Below, in pieces: positions 8,797-15,779 of a stretch of 16,966 nucleotides of DNA (position 1 is the first letter of the stretch; each line of letters starts with the position of its first letter). The notes below the pieces were generated by a model. It ran no database searches. It worked only from the letters and a program-made list of their open reading frames with translations, and had not been told where the DNA came from. The stretch is taken from contig JAUYSA010000296.1 in the NCBI GenBank assembly GCA_030696545.1, forward strand, positions 1 to 16,966, in the 5' to 3' direction. The DNA is from Hyphomonadaceae bacterium (GTDB taxonomy: Bacteria; Pseudomonadota; Alphaproteobacteria; Caulobacterales; Hyphomonadaceae). The translations under genes and the position numbers were made by a program.

Positions 8797-9345
8797 CTAA
8801 CGATGGCCCAGTTCGGCGACCAGCCACGCGCGGGCGGCGCGCCACTGGCGCTTCACGGTACGGACTGAGACGCCGTCGATCTCGGCGATCTCTTCCAGCG
8901 TGAGGCCGGCGAAATAGCGTTGTTCGACGAGGCGGGCGTGATCGGGGGCTACCGTTTCGAGTTTTGAAAGCGCGCGGTCCAGATCTTCCAGATCGATGCT
9001 CTGCGCGCCGAGTTCGGGTGGGAGCTGGGTGGAGACTGGCGGCGCCTGGCGCTTGGCGGCGCGCATCCGGCGGATCTCGTCGATCAGGATCTGGCGCATG
9101 ACGCGGGCGGAAAGCGAGAGGAAGTGCGTTCGCCCCTTGAAGTCGAGACGATCGAGGCCGGAGAGGCGGATGACCGCTTCATGGGCAAGGTCTGTCGGCT
9201 GGATCTGGAGGGCGGCGGCATCGCCGTTCAGGACACGCCCAGCGACCCGGCGGAACTCGTCATAATGCTCACGCAGGAGCGCATCCCGCGCAGCAGCTGC
9301 TCCGCGGCCGCCGCCGTCAGCGTGCTGCCTGTCTGGTTCCGACAC
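8797..9345 (-). CDS. ECF sigma factor, ECF43-like (kinase-linked)
   Basis: This 182-residue RNA polymerase sigma factor of the ECF_sigma (PF07638-like) kind has region 2 at about residues 22-93 and region 4 at about 124-178, with a helix-turn-helix near LEEIAEIDGVSVRTVKRQW (150-168). In region 2.2, where classical ECF factors have the acidic DAED motif, this protein has QPTD (49-52) within QPTDLAHE. Kinase-regulated ECF43 factors such as Vibrio EcfP lack the acidic motif and need phosphorylation of a threonine there; Thr51 is the obvious candidate. I chose the GTG at 9345 because AGGGG (9353-9357) sits 7 bases upstream. An upstream GTG at 9375 adds 10 residues with a poorer ribosome site. No anti-sigma factor is nearby; the kinase 4 bases downstream is the likely regulator. 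Target genes are unknown. Confidence 0.9.
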   Translation of the reverse strand: MSEPDRQHADGGGRGAAAARDALLREHYDEFRRVAGRVLNGDAAALQIQPTDLAHEAVIRLSGLDRLDFKGRTHFLSLSARVMRQILIDEIRRMRAAKRQAPPVSTQLPPELGAQSIDLEDLDRALSKLETVAPDHARLVEQRYFAGLTLEEIAEIDGVSVRTVKRQWRAARAWLVAELGHR

Positions 9346-9352
9346 GAATTTA

Positions 9353-9357
9353 CCCCT
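9353..9357 (-). promoter_or_regulatory. Ribosome site that decides the sigma factor start
   Basis: AGGGG on the minus strand lies 7 bases before the GTG at 9345. It favours that start over the GTG at 9375, which lacks a comparable site. Confidence 0.5.
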
Positions 9358-9459
9358 GCGCGCTAGACTAAACACGCGCCACCCAGCCCTGCAAATGCCG
9401 GACCCGGGCTCGCGGGGCGCCAGGCAAATAAAAGACAGGTTTTGAGTCCCGTTTTCCGG

Positions 9460-9494
9460 CGGAATCCGCTTTCAGATGCAGAAGCGGGATTCCG
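9460..9494. repeat. Inverted repeat between matB and the sigma gene
   Basis: CGGAATCCGCTT (9460-9471) and AAGCGGGATTCCG (9482-9494) are complementary except for one bulged base, with a 10-base loop. The surrounding 275-base gap (9376-9650) has no gene that I can support. The hairpin lacks a T tract directly after it on either strand. A T-rich patch on the minus strand (9424-9436) comes about 25 bases later. It could be a weak terminator for matB or a control site for the sigma operon. Confidence 0.4.
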
Positions 9495-9650
9495 GAGCAT
9501 CCGCCGGGCCGCGATTAACGTGCAGACTCCGGATTACTCCTCCCCGGACCTGCATGGTTGTCGCCCCGCTTCGACAGTTTCCTGGGTTACGGGGACGCAT
9601 GGCGGGCGGGGCTGCTTTTGAACAGCGGTTCCGCCCGAACTGCATCTGGC

Positions 9651-11051
9651 TCAGGGCTGGAAAAGACCGGCGTAGGTTTCGCGGAGCAGGTTCTTCTGGA
9701 CCTTGCCCATGGCGTTGCGGGGAAGGTCTGGCACGAAGATCACACGCTTGGGCGCCTTGTAGGCCGCAAGCTGCAGGCGAGCGGCGGCTATGATGGCGGC
9801 TTCCTCGCCCTGTCCCGTGCAGATGGCGGCGACGGCCTCGCCGAAATCGGGATGAGGCAGGCCGATCACGGCGCTTTCGGTGATGCCGGGGAGCTCATCC
9901 AGAACGAGTTCCACCTCCTTCGGATAGACGTTGTAGCCGCCTGAGATGATCAGGTCTTTCGCCCGGCCTGATATCCACACACGACCGTCGGGGTCGACGC
10001 GGCCTACGTCGCCGGTAATGAAGAAGCCGTCGATGGTGAATTCGGCAGCGGTCTTTTCCGGCATTCGCCAGTAGGCCGAGAAGACACTCGGGCCGCGGAT
10101 CTGGATGACGCCCGCTTCGCCATCGGTGCGCAGCTCGACGCCGGGAAGCGGGAAGCCGACGCTGCCGGCGATGCGGTCGCCTTCGAGCGGATTGGTGGTG
10201 ATGATCACGGCTTCGCTCATGCCATAGCGCTCAAGGATGCGCTGTCCGGTGCGCTGTTCGAATTCGGCGAAGGTCGATGGCAGGAGCGGGGCTGAGCCGG
10301 AGATGAAGAGGCGGATGTTCCGCGCCGCGTCTGCATTGAAAGCCGGGTTGGCGAGAAGGCGCGTGTAGAAGGTTGGCACGCCCATCATGACAGTGGAGCG
10401 TTGCAGGCCTGCGAGCACGTCTGCGTCAGTGAATTTCGGCAGCCAGATGATCGGCGCTCCGGAGAGCAGCGCGCAGTGAAGCGCCACGAAGAGTCCGTGG
10501 ACGTGAAAGACCGGCAAGGCGTGGAGCAGCACATCGCGTGGTGTGAAGCCCCATGCCGCGTGGAGCGCTAAAGCGTTCTCGGCCAGATTGCCGTGACTGA
10601 GCATCGCGCCTTTCGAGCGCCCGGTCGTGCCGCTTGTATATATCAGAGAGGCGAGGTCTCCCGCTTCACGCGGAATGGCTCGGGCCAGCATGTCGTGGCC
10701 TTCGGTTTCGCGGACAAAGGCGGGCGGATCGGTGATGAAGATTTTTGGTTCGGCGTCGCCAAGGAAATAGTCCACCTCGGAGCGCGTGTAGGCTGCATTC
10801 AGCGGCACAAAGACGGCACCCGCCATCAACACGCCGAGATAGACCATGATGACTTCAGGCGACTTTTCGGCCTGCAGCGCGACGCGATCACCGGGGCGCA
10901 CGCCATCAGCGACGAGACGCGCAGCCACGCGGGCGGCGGCGGATTCTAGCGCGCCGTAGCTGATCTGGTTTCCGTCTGGCAGGATGAAGCATGGCGCCGA
11001 ACGGTCAGCCGGGAAGCGCGAGGCAAGCAGGTCGAAAAGATTTGCCGACAT
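9651..11051 (-). CDS. matB: Malonyl-CoA synthetase (MatB-type acyl-CoA ligase)
   Basis: This 466-residue adenylate-forming enzyme most resembles MatB, which makes malonyl-CoA (or methylmalonyl-CoA) from the free acid, ATP and CoA in the cytoplasm. Motifs in order: P-loop YTSGTTGRSKG (138-148), HALPVFHVHGLF (177-188), MGVPTFYTRLL (223-233), SGSAPLL (251-257), RYGMSE (275-280), TGD (346-348), KDLIISGGYNVYPKE (365-379), and the C-terminal PRNAMGKVQKN (444-454) with catalytic Lys450. It is somewhat shorter than well-studied MatB proteins (about 500 residues) because the segment before the P-loop is reduced. In RYGMSEAVIITTNP the residues after SE differ from the TETNMNTSNP of Rhodopseudomonas MatB, so preference among malonate-like acids is open. 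The start at 11051 agrees with the family N-terminus (MSANLF); the ribosome site is weak (GAAGCGG), and translation may be coupled to the gene 17 bases upstream. No malonyl-CoA decarboxylase is in the window. Confidence 0.85.
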   Translation of the reverse strand: MSANLFDLLASRFPADRSAPCFILPDGNQISYGALESAAARVAARLVADGVRPGDRVALQAEKSPEVIMVYLGVLMAGAVFVPLNAAYTRSEVDYFLGDAEPKIFITDPPAFVRETEGHDMLARAIPREAGDLASLIYTSGTTGRSKGAMLSHGNLAENALALHAAWGFTPRDVLLHALPVFHVHGLFVALHCALLSGAPIIWLPKFTDADVLAGLQRSTVMMGVPTFYTRLLANPAFNADAARNIRLFISGSAPLLPSTFAEFEQRTGQRILERYGMSEAVIITTNPLEGDRIAGSVGFPLPGVELRTDGEAGVIQIRGPSVFSAYWRMPEKTAAEFTIDGFFITGDVGRVDPDGRVWISGRAKDLIISGGYNVYPKEVELVLDELPGITESAVIGLPHPDFGEAVAAICTGQGEEAAIIAAARLQLAAYKAPKRVIFVPDLPRNAMGKVQKNLLRETYAGLFQP

Positions 11052-11068
11052 CACACCATTGATCCGCT

Positions 11069-11341
11069 TCAGGCATCGGGTTCGCGGACAACCACATCCC
11101 ATTGCCAGGAACTGAAGAGATACTGACCACCCTTGGGCCGATCAGTGAGCGCAACTTGCACCTTGAATCTGGAACCCACTGGATAGTCTGTCACCAGACT
11201 CTTGTTGCCCTCGACCAGCATGGTCGGCGGAAAGGCCTGACCGGCTATCGGGCGCAGCAGAACCGGGCCTGGCGCCCCCTGTACGCGCCGGCCTTCGAAG
11301 CTCTCGATATCGATTGATTGGGACAGCTTGGGCGGGATCAT
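11069..11341 (-). CDS. Short protein of unknown function upstream of matB
   Basis: This 90-residue protein is not one I recognise. It has no signal peptide, membrane helix or Cys motif. The composition is that of a small soluble beta-rich protein, with a conserved-looking centre (SFEGRRVQGAPGPVLLRP) and a tail of alternating hydrophobic residues (SSWQWDVVVRE). It ends 17 bases before matB and both run leftward, so they are probably cotranscribed and perhaps functionally linked. I chose the ATG at 11341, which has AAGGA 10 bases upstream. The frame stays open to an ATG at 11434, which would give 121 residues and begin 43 bases after the tRNA; that longer form cannot be excluded because its codon use is not clearly non-coding. 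Confidence 0.6.
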   Translation of the reverse strand: MIPPKLSQSIDIESFEGRRVQGAPGPVLLRPIAGQAFPPTMLVEGNKSLVTDYPVGSRFKVQVALTDRPKGGQYLFSSWQWDVVVREPDA

Positions 11342-11477
11342 GCGGGTCGGTTCCTTGGCGAATATCCGGGCCAGATCACCGCGAAACGCGTGCGCAATCC
11401 CGAAAGGCTCTCCGGCAGTATCACACTGCATCAACTAGCCGGCCAGAAATGATGCAACTAGCGGTCGCGAAGGCCGC

Positions 11478-11567
11478 TGGCGGAGAGGATGAGATTCGAA
11501 CTCACGAAGGGGTTACCCCCTTACGCCCTTAGCAGGGGCGCGCCTTCGACCACTCGGCCACCTCTCC
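11478..11567 (-). tRNA. tRNA-Ser (anticodon GCT)
   Basis: Read on the minus strand, a 90-base class II tRNA begins with GGAGAGG (11561-11567) and ends with CCTCTCC, discriminator G (at 11481) and an encoded CCA (11478-11480). The anticodon stem CGCCC/GGGCG holds loop CTGCTAA, giving anticodon GCT, which reads AGC and AGU serine codons. The long variable arm (GTAAGGGGGTAACCCCTTC region) and the GTTCGAATC T-loop are both visible. No integrase or duplicated tRNA end was found beside it, so there is no sign that it serves as an integration site here. Confidence 0.96.
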
Positions 11568-11618
11568 GCTTGGCGCCTACGTCAAGCGAGCGGACTTCCT
11601 AGCGGGATTTGGGGCAGG

Positions 11619-11653
11619 TGCAAGCCTGAAGGGGCTTGCAGCGAAAAAGCCCC
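11619..11653. repeat. Overlapping inverted repeats after the hydrolase gene
   Basis: Two mutually exclusive stems share one arm. TGCAAGCC (11619-11626) pairs with GGCTTGCA (11633-11640), and GGGGCTT (11631-11637) pairs with AAGCCCC (11647-11653). They lie 30-65 bases past the stop codon of the hydrolase lipoprotein and before the tRNA. They probably help end the hydrolase transcript, but no clear T tract follows on the minus strand. Confidence 0.4.
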
Positions 11654-11684
11654 GAAAACAGGCGCTCCAGACCCTGCCCGCCCG

Positions 11685-13178
11685 TTACCGCACGCGGGTT
11701 TCACCAGCCCGCGCCTTCAGCACCACGCCGTCCTCAGGCGTTATGAAGCGGGCTTTGACCAGATCATCGATGCTCTGGCGCACCGCCGCCTCATACGCCT
11801 GCTGGCTGGGATAGAGGCCGGCGAGCTTTGCTGCGTCGAACGGGATTTCGTGGCCGGCGATGCGGCAGAAGGACTGGCCGGTGGAATTACCGTTCCAGGT
11901 GGAGGTCGGCACATCCGTCAGCGGCGAGCGGATGCCGCCTTTGACATTGCCGTTGGCGTCGAGGACGCCCTTGCCGCCTACCACCTCGATATTCTGTGAT
12001 GGCGGCGGCGGCACGCCGTCTTCCACCCATGCTTTCAGGTTCCCGTAGATCGCATTGTAGGCAACCCAGCTGGGGAAGCGGCTGCGCGGACCCTGATCGC
12101 AGTTGACAGCCGGCGGCGTGCGGCCGCCTTTCACGATGTCTTCCGAGCGGGCGGCGAACCAGAGTTCATCGGGCGTGGCGTGTCCTGCGCCGGCGATGTC
12201 GTAATGGCGATACTGGTCGCCCGGTGCGTCGTTGTCTTCGCGGCGGCTTGGCGCCCAGCCGAGATAGTCTGACTGGCTCATGACGTGGATGACCGGGACA
12301 ACCGCGTTGCGGATCGGTCGACGCGGGTCGCCAACTGGAATGCGCTCTGCGCACTGGTTGATGGGCGATGGGCCGCCGAGCATGCCGACGATGTAGCCGT
12401 CGAATGGCGGCTTGCCGTCCTTCGCGATCACGAGCGGCTGGATGGCATTGACGTAGGTGAACAGGAATCCGCCCGTCTGCGAATAGCCCCAGGCGTAGAG
12501 ACGCTCGGCCTGCGAACTGGCGCGGCCATAGCGGAATGGGTTGCTGGCGTCAGTCGAGCGAAGCCATTGCGCGACTTGCGTGTGGATGTCCCAGACGAGG
12601 CCATTCTCGTTCGCTTTCGTGCTGTCGCCCGAGACGTCGCAATTCTTCGGGTCATCGGCAGCGAGCGGGTTCGTCCAGTTGAGCGGCGCGTAGCGCTGTG
12701 GGTCGAAGGCCTTGAGCGTCGCGACCGCCACGGGCTTCGCCGTGATGCCGACCCAGGCATCGCCCTGACGGATGATCTCGTCGTGATGGATGGCCCAGCC
12801 GATGTTGAGGTCGAACAGGTTCGACGGGTTCAGCATCTCGACCACGACACGGCCTGAGAAGCGCGCGGATGACGCCGGGCGCCGAACGAGGACGCGGGTG
12901 GTGTATGGCGCGTCCGGCGTGCGGATCACGGCGCCTGATGCTGGCCAGTCATAAACGTTGGCCTTGCCGGAAACGAAGAACTCCTCCTCGACATAGCCTC
13001 GACCGTCGAGATCTTCCGGCCGGAGCGTGTAGGCCGCCCCGCCGAAGGCGTGGCTTGCCTCCGTTTGCGGAAGCGGCCCCACAACGTGAGTAAGTGCTGA
13101 TGGCTTCGAAGGCGCCGGCGCCGAAAGGCACGCCGCAGCCAACAGCAATGTGCATCCAAGCAGAACCTTGAATCGCAT
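11685..13178 (-). CDS. Secreted alpha/beta-hydrolase domain lipoprotein
   Basis: This 497-residue protein matches the Abhydrolase_10-like (alpha/beta hydrolase domain-containing) family of exported esterase-like enzymes with unknown substrates. The N-terminus is a lipoprotein signal with Cys17 in LLLAAAC, so it should be anchored to a membrane outside the cytoplasm. A full catalytic triad is visible: Ser233 in the elbow GYSQTGG (231-237), Asp304 in SQSDYLG, and His333 in GAGHATPDE. The GGPSPINQCAERIPVGDPR stretch and the DGVPPPPS stretch are typical of the family. The ATG at 13178 has a strong GGGGGAAAG ribosome site. It appears to be transcribed alone, between an intergenic hairpin region and the tRNA gene. 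Hydrolase class is secure; esterase, lactonase or another specificity cannot be decided from sequence. Confidence 0.88.
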   Translation of the reverse strand: MRFKVLLGCTLLLAAACLSAPAPSKPSALTHVVGPLPQTEASHAFGGAAYTLRPEDLDGRGYVEEEFFVSGKANVYDWPASGAVIRTPDAPYTTRVLVRRPASSARFSGRVVVEMLNPSNLFDLNIGWAIHHDEIIRQGDAWVGITAKPVAVATLKAFDPQRYAPLNWTNPLAADDPKNCDVSGDSTKANENGLVWDIHTQVAQWLRSTDASNPFRYGRASSQAERLYAWGYSQTGGFLFTYVNAIQPLVIAKDGKPPFDGYIVGMLGGPSPINQCAERIPVGDPRRPIRNAVVPVIHVMSQSDYLGWAPSRREDNDAPGDQYRHYDIAGAGHATPDELWFAARSEDIVKGGRTPPAVNCDQGPRSRFPSWVAYNAIYGNLKAWVEDGVPPPPSQNIEVVGGKGVLDANGNVKGGIRSPLTDVPTSTWNGNSTGQSFCRIAGHEIPFDAAKLAGLYPSQQAYEAAVRQSIDDLVKARFITPEDGVVLKARAGETRVR

Positions 13179-13319
13179 GGCGTCTTTCCCCCGCTATCTG
13201 CGTCGGCGCTTATCTATCGGCGTTCGGCTGGCGTGCTCACGACAAAGTATTGGGCAAAGCCGCCATTTTCAAAAACAATCCGGCCAGCCGGTATTGATAT
13301 TCGCGACTGCGAACGACAT

Positions 13320-13434
13320 AGATGCATTCAAGTCGCAATCACCACCCCGAGGGTGATCGCGCACCGGATCGGATTTTACTGGTTCTACCCGGTAACTGCA
13401 GGCCTCGCAGCACGCTGCGAGGCCTTCTTCTTTT
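13320..13434 (+). ncRNA. Candidate small structured RNA
   Basis: Three successive hairpins can form on the plus strand: ATCACC/GGTGAT (13338-13343 with 13352-13357), ACCGG/CCGGT (13363-13367 with 13389-13393) and the strong GC-rich hairpin at 13401-13424, followed by a U-rich tail. A weak promoter-like pair, TTGATA (13292-13297) and CATAGA 17 bases later, lies in front. There is no plus-strand coding gene to explain a plus-strand terminator. It resembles no RNA family I can name: it lacks the 4.5S core, and 6S shape is not evident. The alternative is that the hairpin simply ends the glpV transcript on the other strand. Confidence 0.3.
13401..13434 (+). terminator. Strong hairpin with plus-strand U-rich tail
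   Basis: A perfect 10-base stem (13401-13410 with 13415-13424) with a 4-base loop is followed on the plus strand by TTCTTCTTTTCC. On the minus strand it starts 22 bases after the glpV stop but is followed by TGCAGTTACC, with no T tract. It may end glpV transcription, but its canonical direction is plus. Confidence 0.6.
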
Positions 13435-13445
13435 CCCCGTTAGCA

Positions 13446-15203
13446 CTACTGCCAGCTTTTGATCAGCGTGTCGTAGTCCACCGTCTCGGCTTTCGGGTTT
13501 TCGTCGGCCAGTTTGGGTTTGGGGGCGCCAGGACGGTCGAACCAGACCTGCGGGCTCTCCTCCGCATTCAGTTTCGGGCCGATTTCGCCCTGGACGCCCT
13601 GTTCCTCCAGACGCGCCAGCACGTCTTCCTGCGCCTTGCAGAGCGCATCCATCGCCTGCTGCGGTGTTTTGGAACCTGCGGCGGCGTCGCCGATGTTCTG
13701 CCACCAGAGGGCGGACAGCTTGGGATAATCAGGCACGTTGGTGCCCGTGGGCGACCATTGGGTGCGCGCGGGCGAGCGGTAGAACTCGATCAGGCCGCCA
13801 AGCTTGGGCGCCCGCTCCGTGAAGGACGGATGCTGGATCGAGCTTTCGCGGATGAAGGTGAGGCCGGTGTGGCTCTTCTTCAGGTCGACCGTCTTGGACG
13901 TGACGAACTGGGCGTAGAGCCAGGCAGCCTTGGCGCGATCGGCGGGCGTGGTGGACATGAGCGTCCATGAGCCTGCGTCCTGGTAGCCCAGCTTCTGACC
14001 CTCTTCCCAGTAGGCGCCGTGCGGCGAGGGGGCGACGCGCCATTTCGGCGTGCCATCCGCGTTCACGACCGGCAGGCCCTCTTTCACCATGTCGGCGGTG
14101 AAGGTGGTGTACCAGAACATCTGCTGGGCGATCTCGCCCTGTGATGGCACGGGCCCCGACTCCGAGAACGTCATGCCCTGAGCGGCGGGCGGCGCGTACT
14201 TCTTGAGCCAGTCGAGATATTTGGTGATCGCATAGACGGAGGCCGGGCCGTTGGTGTCGCCGCCGCGCGCGACGCATGAGCCGACGGGGCGGGAGTTCTC
14301 GTCGACACGGATGCCCCACTCGTCGACCGGCAGACCGTTGGGGCCGCCATTGGTCTTGTCGCCATTGCCGGCCATCGAGAGCCATGCGTCGGTGAAGCGC
14401 CAGCCGAGCGACGGATCTTTCTTGCCGTAGTCCATGTGGCCATAGACAGACTTCCCATCGATCGTGCGGCCAGTGAAGAACTCAGCGATGTCCTGATAGG
14501 CGGTCCAGTTCACCGGGACGCCGAGGTCGTAGCCATACTTCGTCTTGAAGTCGGCCTTGTTCTTTGGATCGGAGAACCAATCGTAGCGGAACCAGTAGAG
14601 GTTCGCGAACTGCTGGTCGGGAAGCTGGTAGAGCTTCTTGTCGGGTCCGGTGGTGAAGCTGATGCCGATAAAATCGTTGAGGTCGAGCGTGGGCGAGGTG
14701 GCGTCCTTGCCCTCGTTCGCCATCCAGTCGGTCAGGTCGCGCACCTGCTTGTAGCGCCAGTGAGTGCCGATCAGATCTGAGTCGTTCACATAGGCGTCGA
14801 ACTCGTTCTCGCCCGTGCGCATCTGGCGCTGAAGCCGGTCGACCACGTCGCCTTCGCCCATCAGCGTGTGCGTGATCTTGATGCCGGTGATGGCGGAGAA
14901 AGCCGGCGCCAGCACTTTCGATTCGTACTCGTGGGTCGCGATCGATTCGGAGACGACGTTGATCTCCATGCCCTGGAACGGCGCGGCAGCGGTGGCGAAC
15001 CAGTTGAGTTCGGCTTCCTGGCCGGCGCGGTCGAGGACGGAGAGGTCCTTGATCTCGGTGTCGAGGAATTTCGCGATCTCTGCCCCTGCATTGGGATTGG
15101 GGGCCTGATTGGTCGCCTGTTCCGGGCCGCAGGCTGCCAGCCCAAGGGCCAGCGCTGAAGCAACCGCCATCATCAGCGCACGGGGGCGCATCGTCGACCG
15201 CAT
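13446..15203 (-). CDS. glpV: Glycerol ABC transporter substrate-binding protein GlpV
   Basis: This 585-residue solute-binding protein closely resembles rhizobial GlpV, the periplasmic glycerol receptor of the GlpSTPQUV ABC importer. Recognisable stretches include MEINVVSESIATHEYESK, NDSDLIGTHWRY, KLYQLPDQQFANLYWFRYDWF, MDYGKKDPSLGWRFTDAWL and ETVDYDTLIKSW at the C-terminus. The ATG at 15203 has GGGAGG six bases upstream, and the length fits the family (about 570-590). A frame-open extension to 15617 runs antisense-like through glpU and was rejected. Unlike the usual cleaved secretory signal of rhizobial GlpV, this one has a lipobox (LGLAAC, Cys25), so it is probably a membrane-anchored lipoprotein. 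It is the last gene of the unit, 47 bases after glpU, and the 13401-13424 hairpin follows. Confidence 0.92.
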   Translation of the reverse strand: MRSTMRPRALMMAVASALALGLAACGPEQATNQAPNPNAGAEIAKFLDTEIKDLSVLDRAGQEAELNWFATAAAPFQGMEINVVSESIATHEYESKVLAPAFSAITGIKITHTLMGEGDVVDRLQRQMRTGENEFDAYVNDSDLIGTHWRYKQVRDLTDWMANEGKDATSPTLDLNDFIGISFTTGPDKKLYQLPDQQFANLYWFRYDWFSDPKNKADFKTKYGYDLGVPVNWTAYQDIAEFFTGRTIDGKSVYGHMDYGKKDPSLGWRFTDAWLSMAGNGDKTNGGPNGLPVDEWGIRVDENSRPVGSCVARGGDTNGPASVYAITKYLDWLKKYAPPAAQGMTFSESGPVPSQGEIAQQMFWYTTFTADMVKEGLPVVNADGTPKWRVAPSPHGAYWEEGQKLGYQDAGSWTLMSTTPADRAKAAWLYAQFVTSKTVDLKKSHTGLTFIRESSIQHPSFTERAPKLGGLIEFYRSPARTQWSPTGTNVPDYPKLSALWWQNIGDAAAGSKTPQQAMDALCKAQEDVLARLEEQGVQGEIGPKLNAEESPQVWFDRPGAPKPKLADENPKAETVDYDTLIKSWQ

Positions 15204-15250
15204 GAAATCCTCCCAGCCGGCAGCTTCATGGCCACCGGATTCTCTAGGAA

Positions 15251-15544
15251 TCAAACAAACCGGAAAACGAGGGCGGCGTAAACTGCTGACGCCAGGGTGG
15301 CGAACCACAGGGGCAGGCTCGCGGGGGCCAGACCGATCCACGCGAGATGGATGAAGGCCGAGCCGAGCAGGCTGAGAAACAGGCGATCGCCCCGCTGGGT
15401 GGCAATGCCGAGCAGGCCGACGCGGGGTTCGTTGCGGGGGGCAAGCTTCTGCAGCACGCCCATGATGGTGAGGATCAGCGCGATGGCGATGAAGAACAAC
15501 GCCGTTGGTAGCGTCCACCCCATCCAGTTGGCGGCGCCGCTCAT
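15251..15544 (-). CDS. glpU: GlpU, DUF2160 small integral membrane protein
   Basis: This 97-residue DUF2160 protein is found beside the glycerol ABC transporter in rhizobia, where it is called GlpU; its exact role is not known. It has three membrane helices: about 12-32, 54-75 and 77-96. The family signature TQRGDRLFLSLLGSAFIHLAW (49-69) is intact. The ATG overlaps the stop codon of the preceding small gene as ATGA, so translation is likely coupled. The gene is followed by glpV 47 bases later. It may assist membrane assembly or stability of the importer, which is inference. Family assignment is firm. Confidence 0.9.
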   Translation of the reverse strand: MSGAANWMGWTLPTALFFIAIALILTIMGVLQKLAPRNEPRVGLLGIATQRGDRLFLSLLGSAFIHLAWIGLAPASLPLWFATLASAVYAALVFRFV

Positions 15545-15777
15545 GGCGTCTTGCTCCGCAGCAGCCTTGCGCCGGACACCTGAAGCCAGATGCCCGCGAC
15601 TGCCAGCGCGACGCCAAACAGGCCGGCAGCCATAGCCGCCGGCCTGATGTTGAGGAAGTAGAACACCATCGCCAGACCGCCGCCGAAGATCAGCCCGCCC
15701 ATGACCAGCGCCATGCCGGTCATGAACAGTTTCTGGCCTCGTTTGTGCGCGGCGGAGAGTTCAGGTGTCGGCGTCAT
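15541..15777 (-). CDS. Small two-helix membrane protein B, upstream of glpU
   Basis: This 78-residue protein has a hydrophilic N-terminus (1-16), two predicted membrane helices (about 19-42 and 47-67) joined by a short NIRPAA turn, and a basic C-terminal tail (ARLLRSKTP). I do not recognise a family. It resembles the protein encoded just upstream: both carry GQKL followed by GxxLxxxGL at the start of helix 1. The ATG at 15777 lies 2 bases after that gene's stop codon, and its own stop overlaps the glpU start. This placement makes cotranslation with the glycerol transporter genes very likely. A longer frame starting at 15855 lies inside the neighbour gene and was rejected. Confidence 0.8.
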   Translation of the reverse strand: MTPTPELSAAHKRGQKLFMTGMALVMGGLIFGGGLAMVFYFLNIRPAAMAAGLFGVALAVAGIWLQVSGARLLRSKTP

Positions 15778-15779
15778 GA

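Noticed and set aside
8091..8903. Plus-strand open frame of 270 codons
   Set aside because: It is antisense to the kinase domain and sigma factor, both recognised with intact motifs.
11478..11567. tRNA-Ser as the edge of an integrated element
   Set aside because: No integrase, no repeated tRNA end and no change of gene style on either side.
13280..13291. CCGGC/GCCGG palindrome followed on the minus strand by a T-rich run as a second glpV terminator
   Set aside because: With a workable loop the stem is only four pairs, and it is more than 150 bases past the glpV stop.
13233..13970. Plus-strand open frame of 245 codons spanning the intergenic hairpins
   Set aside because: Most of it is antisense to glpV and it reads through the strong hairpin at 13401-13424; no ribosome site or family resemblance.
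15204..15617. N-terminal extension of glpV by 138 codons
   Set aside because: It overlaps glpU in another frame, lacks a signal peptide at its start, and the ATG at 15203 has a strong ribosome site and lipobox.
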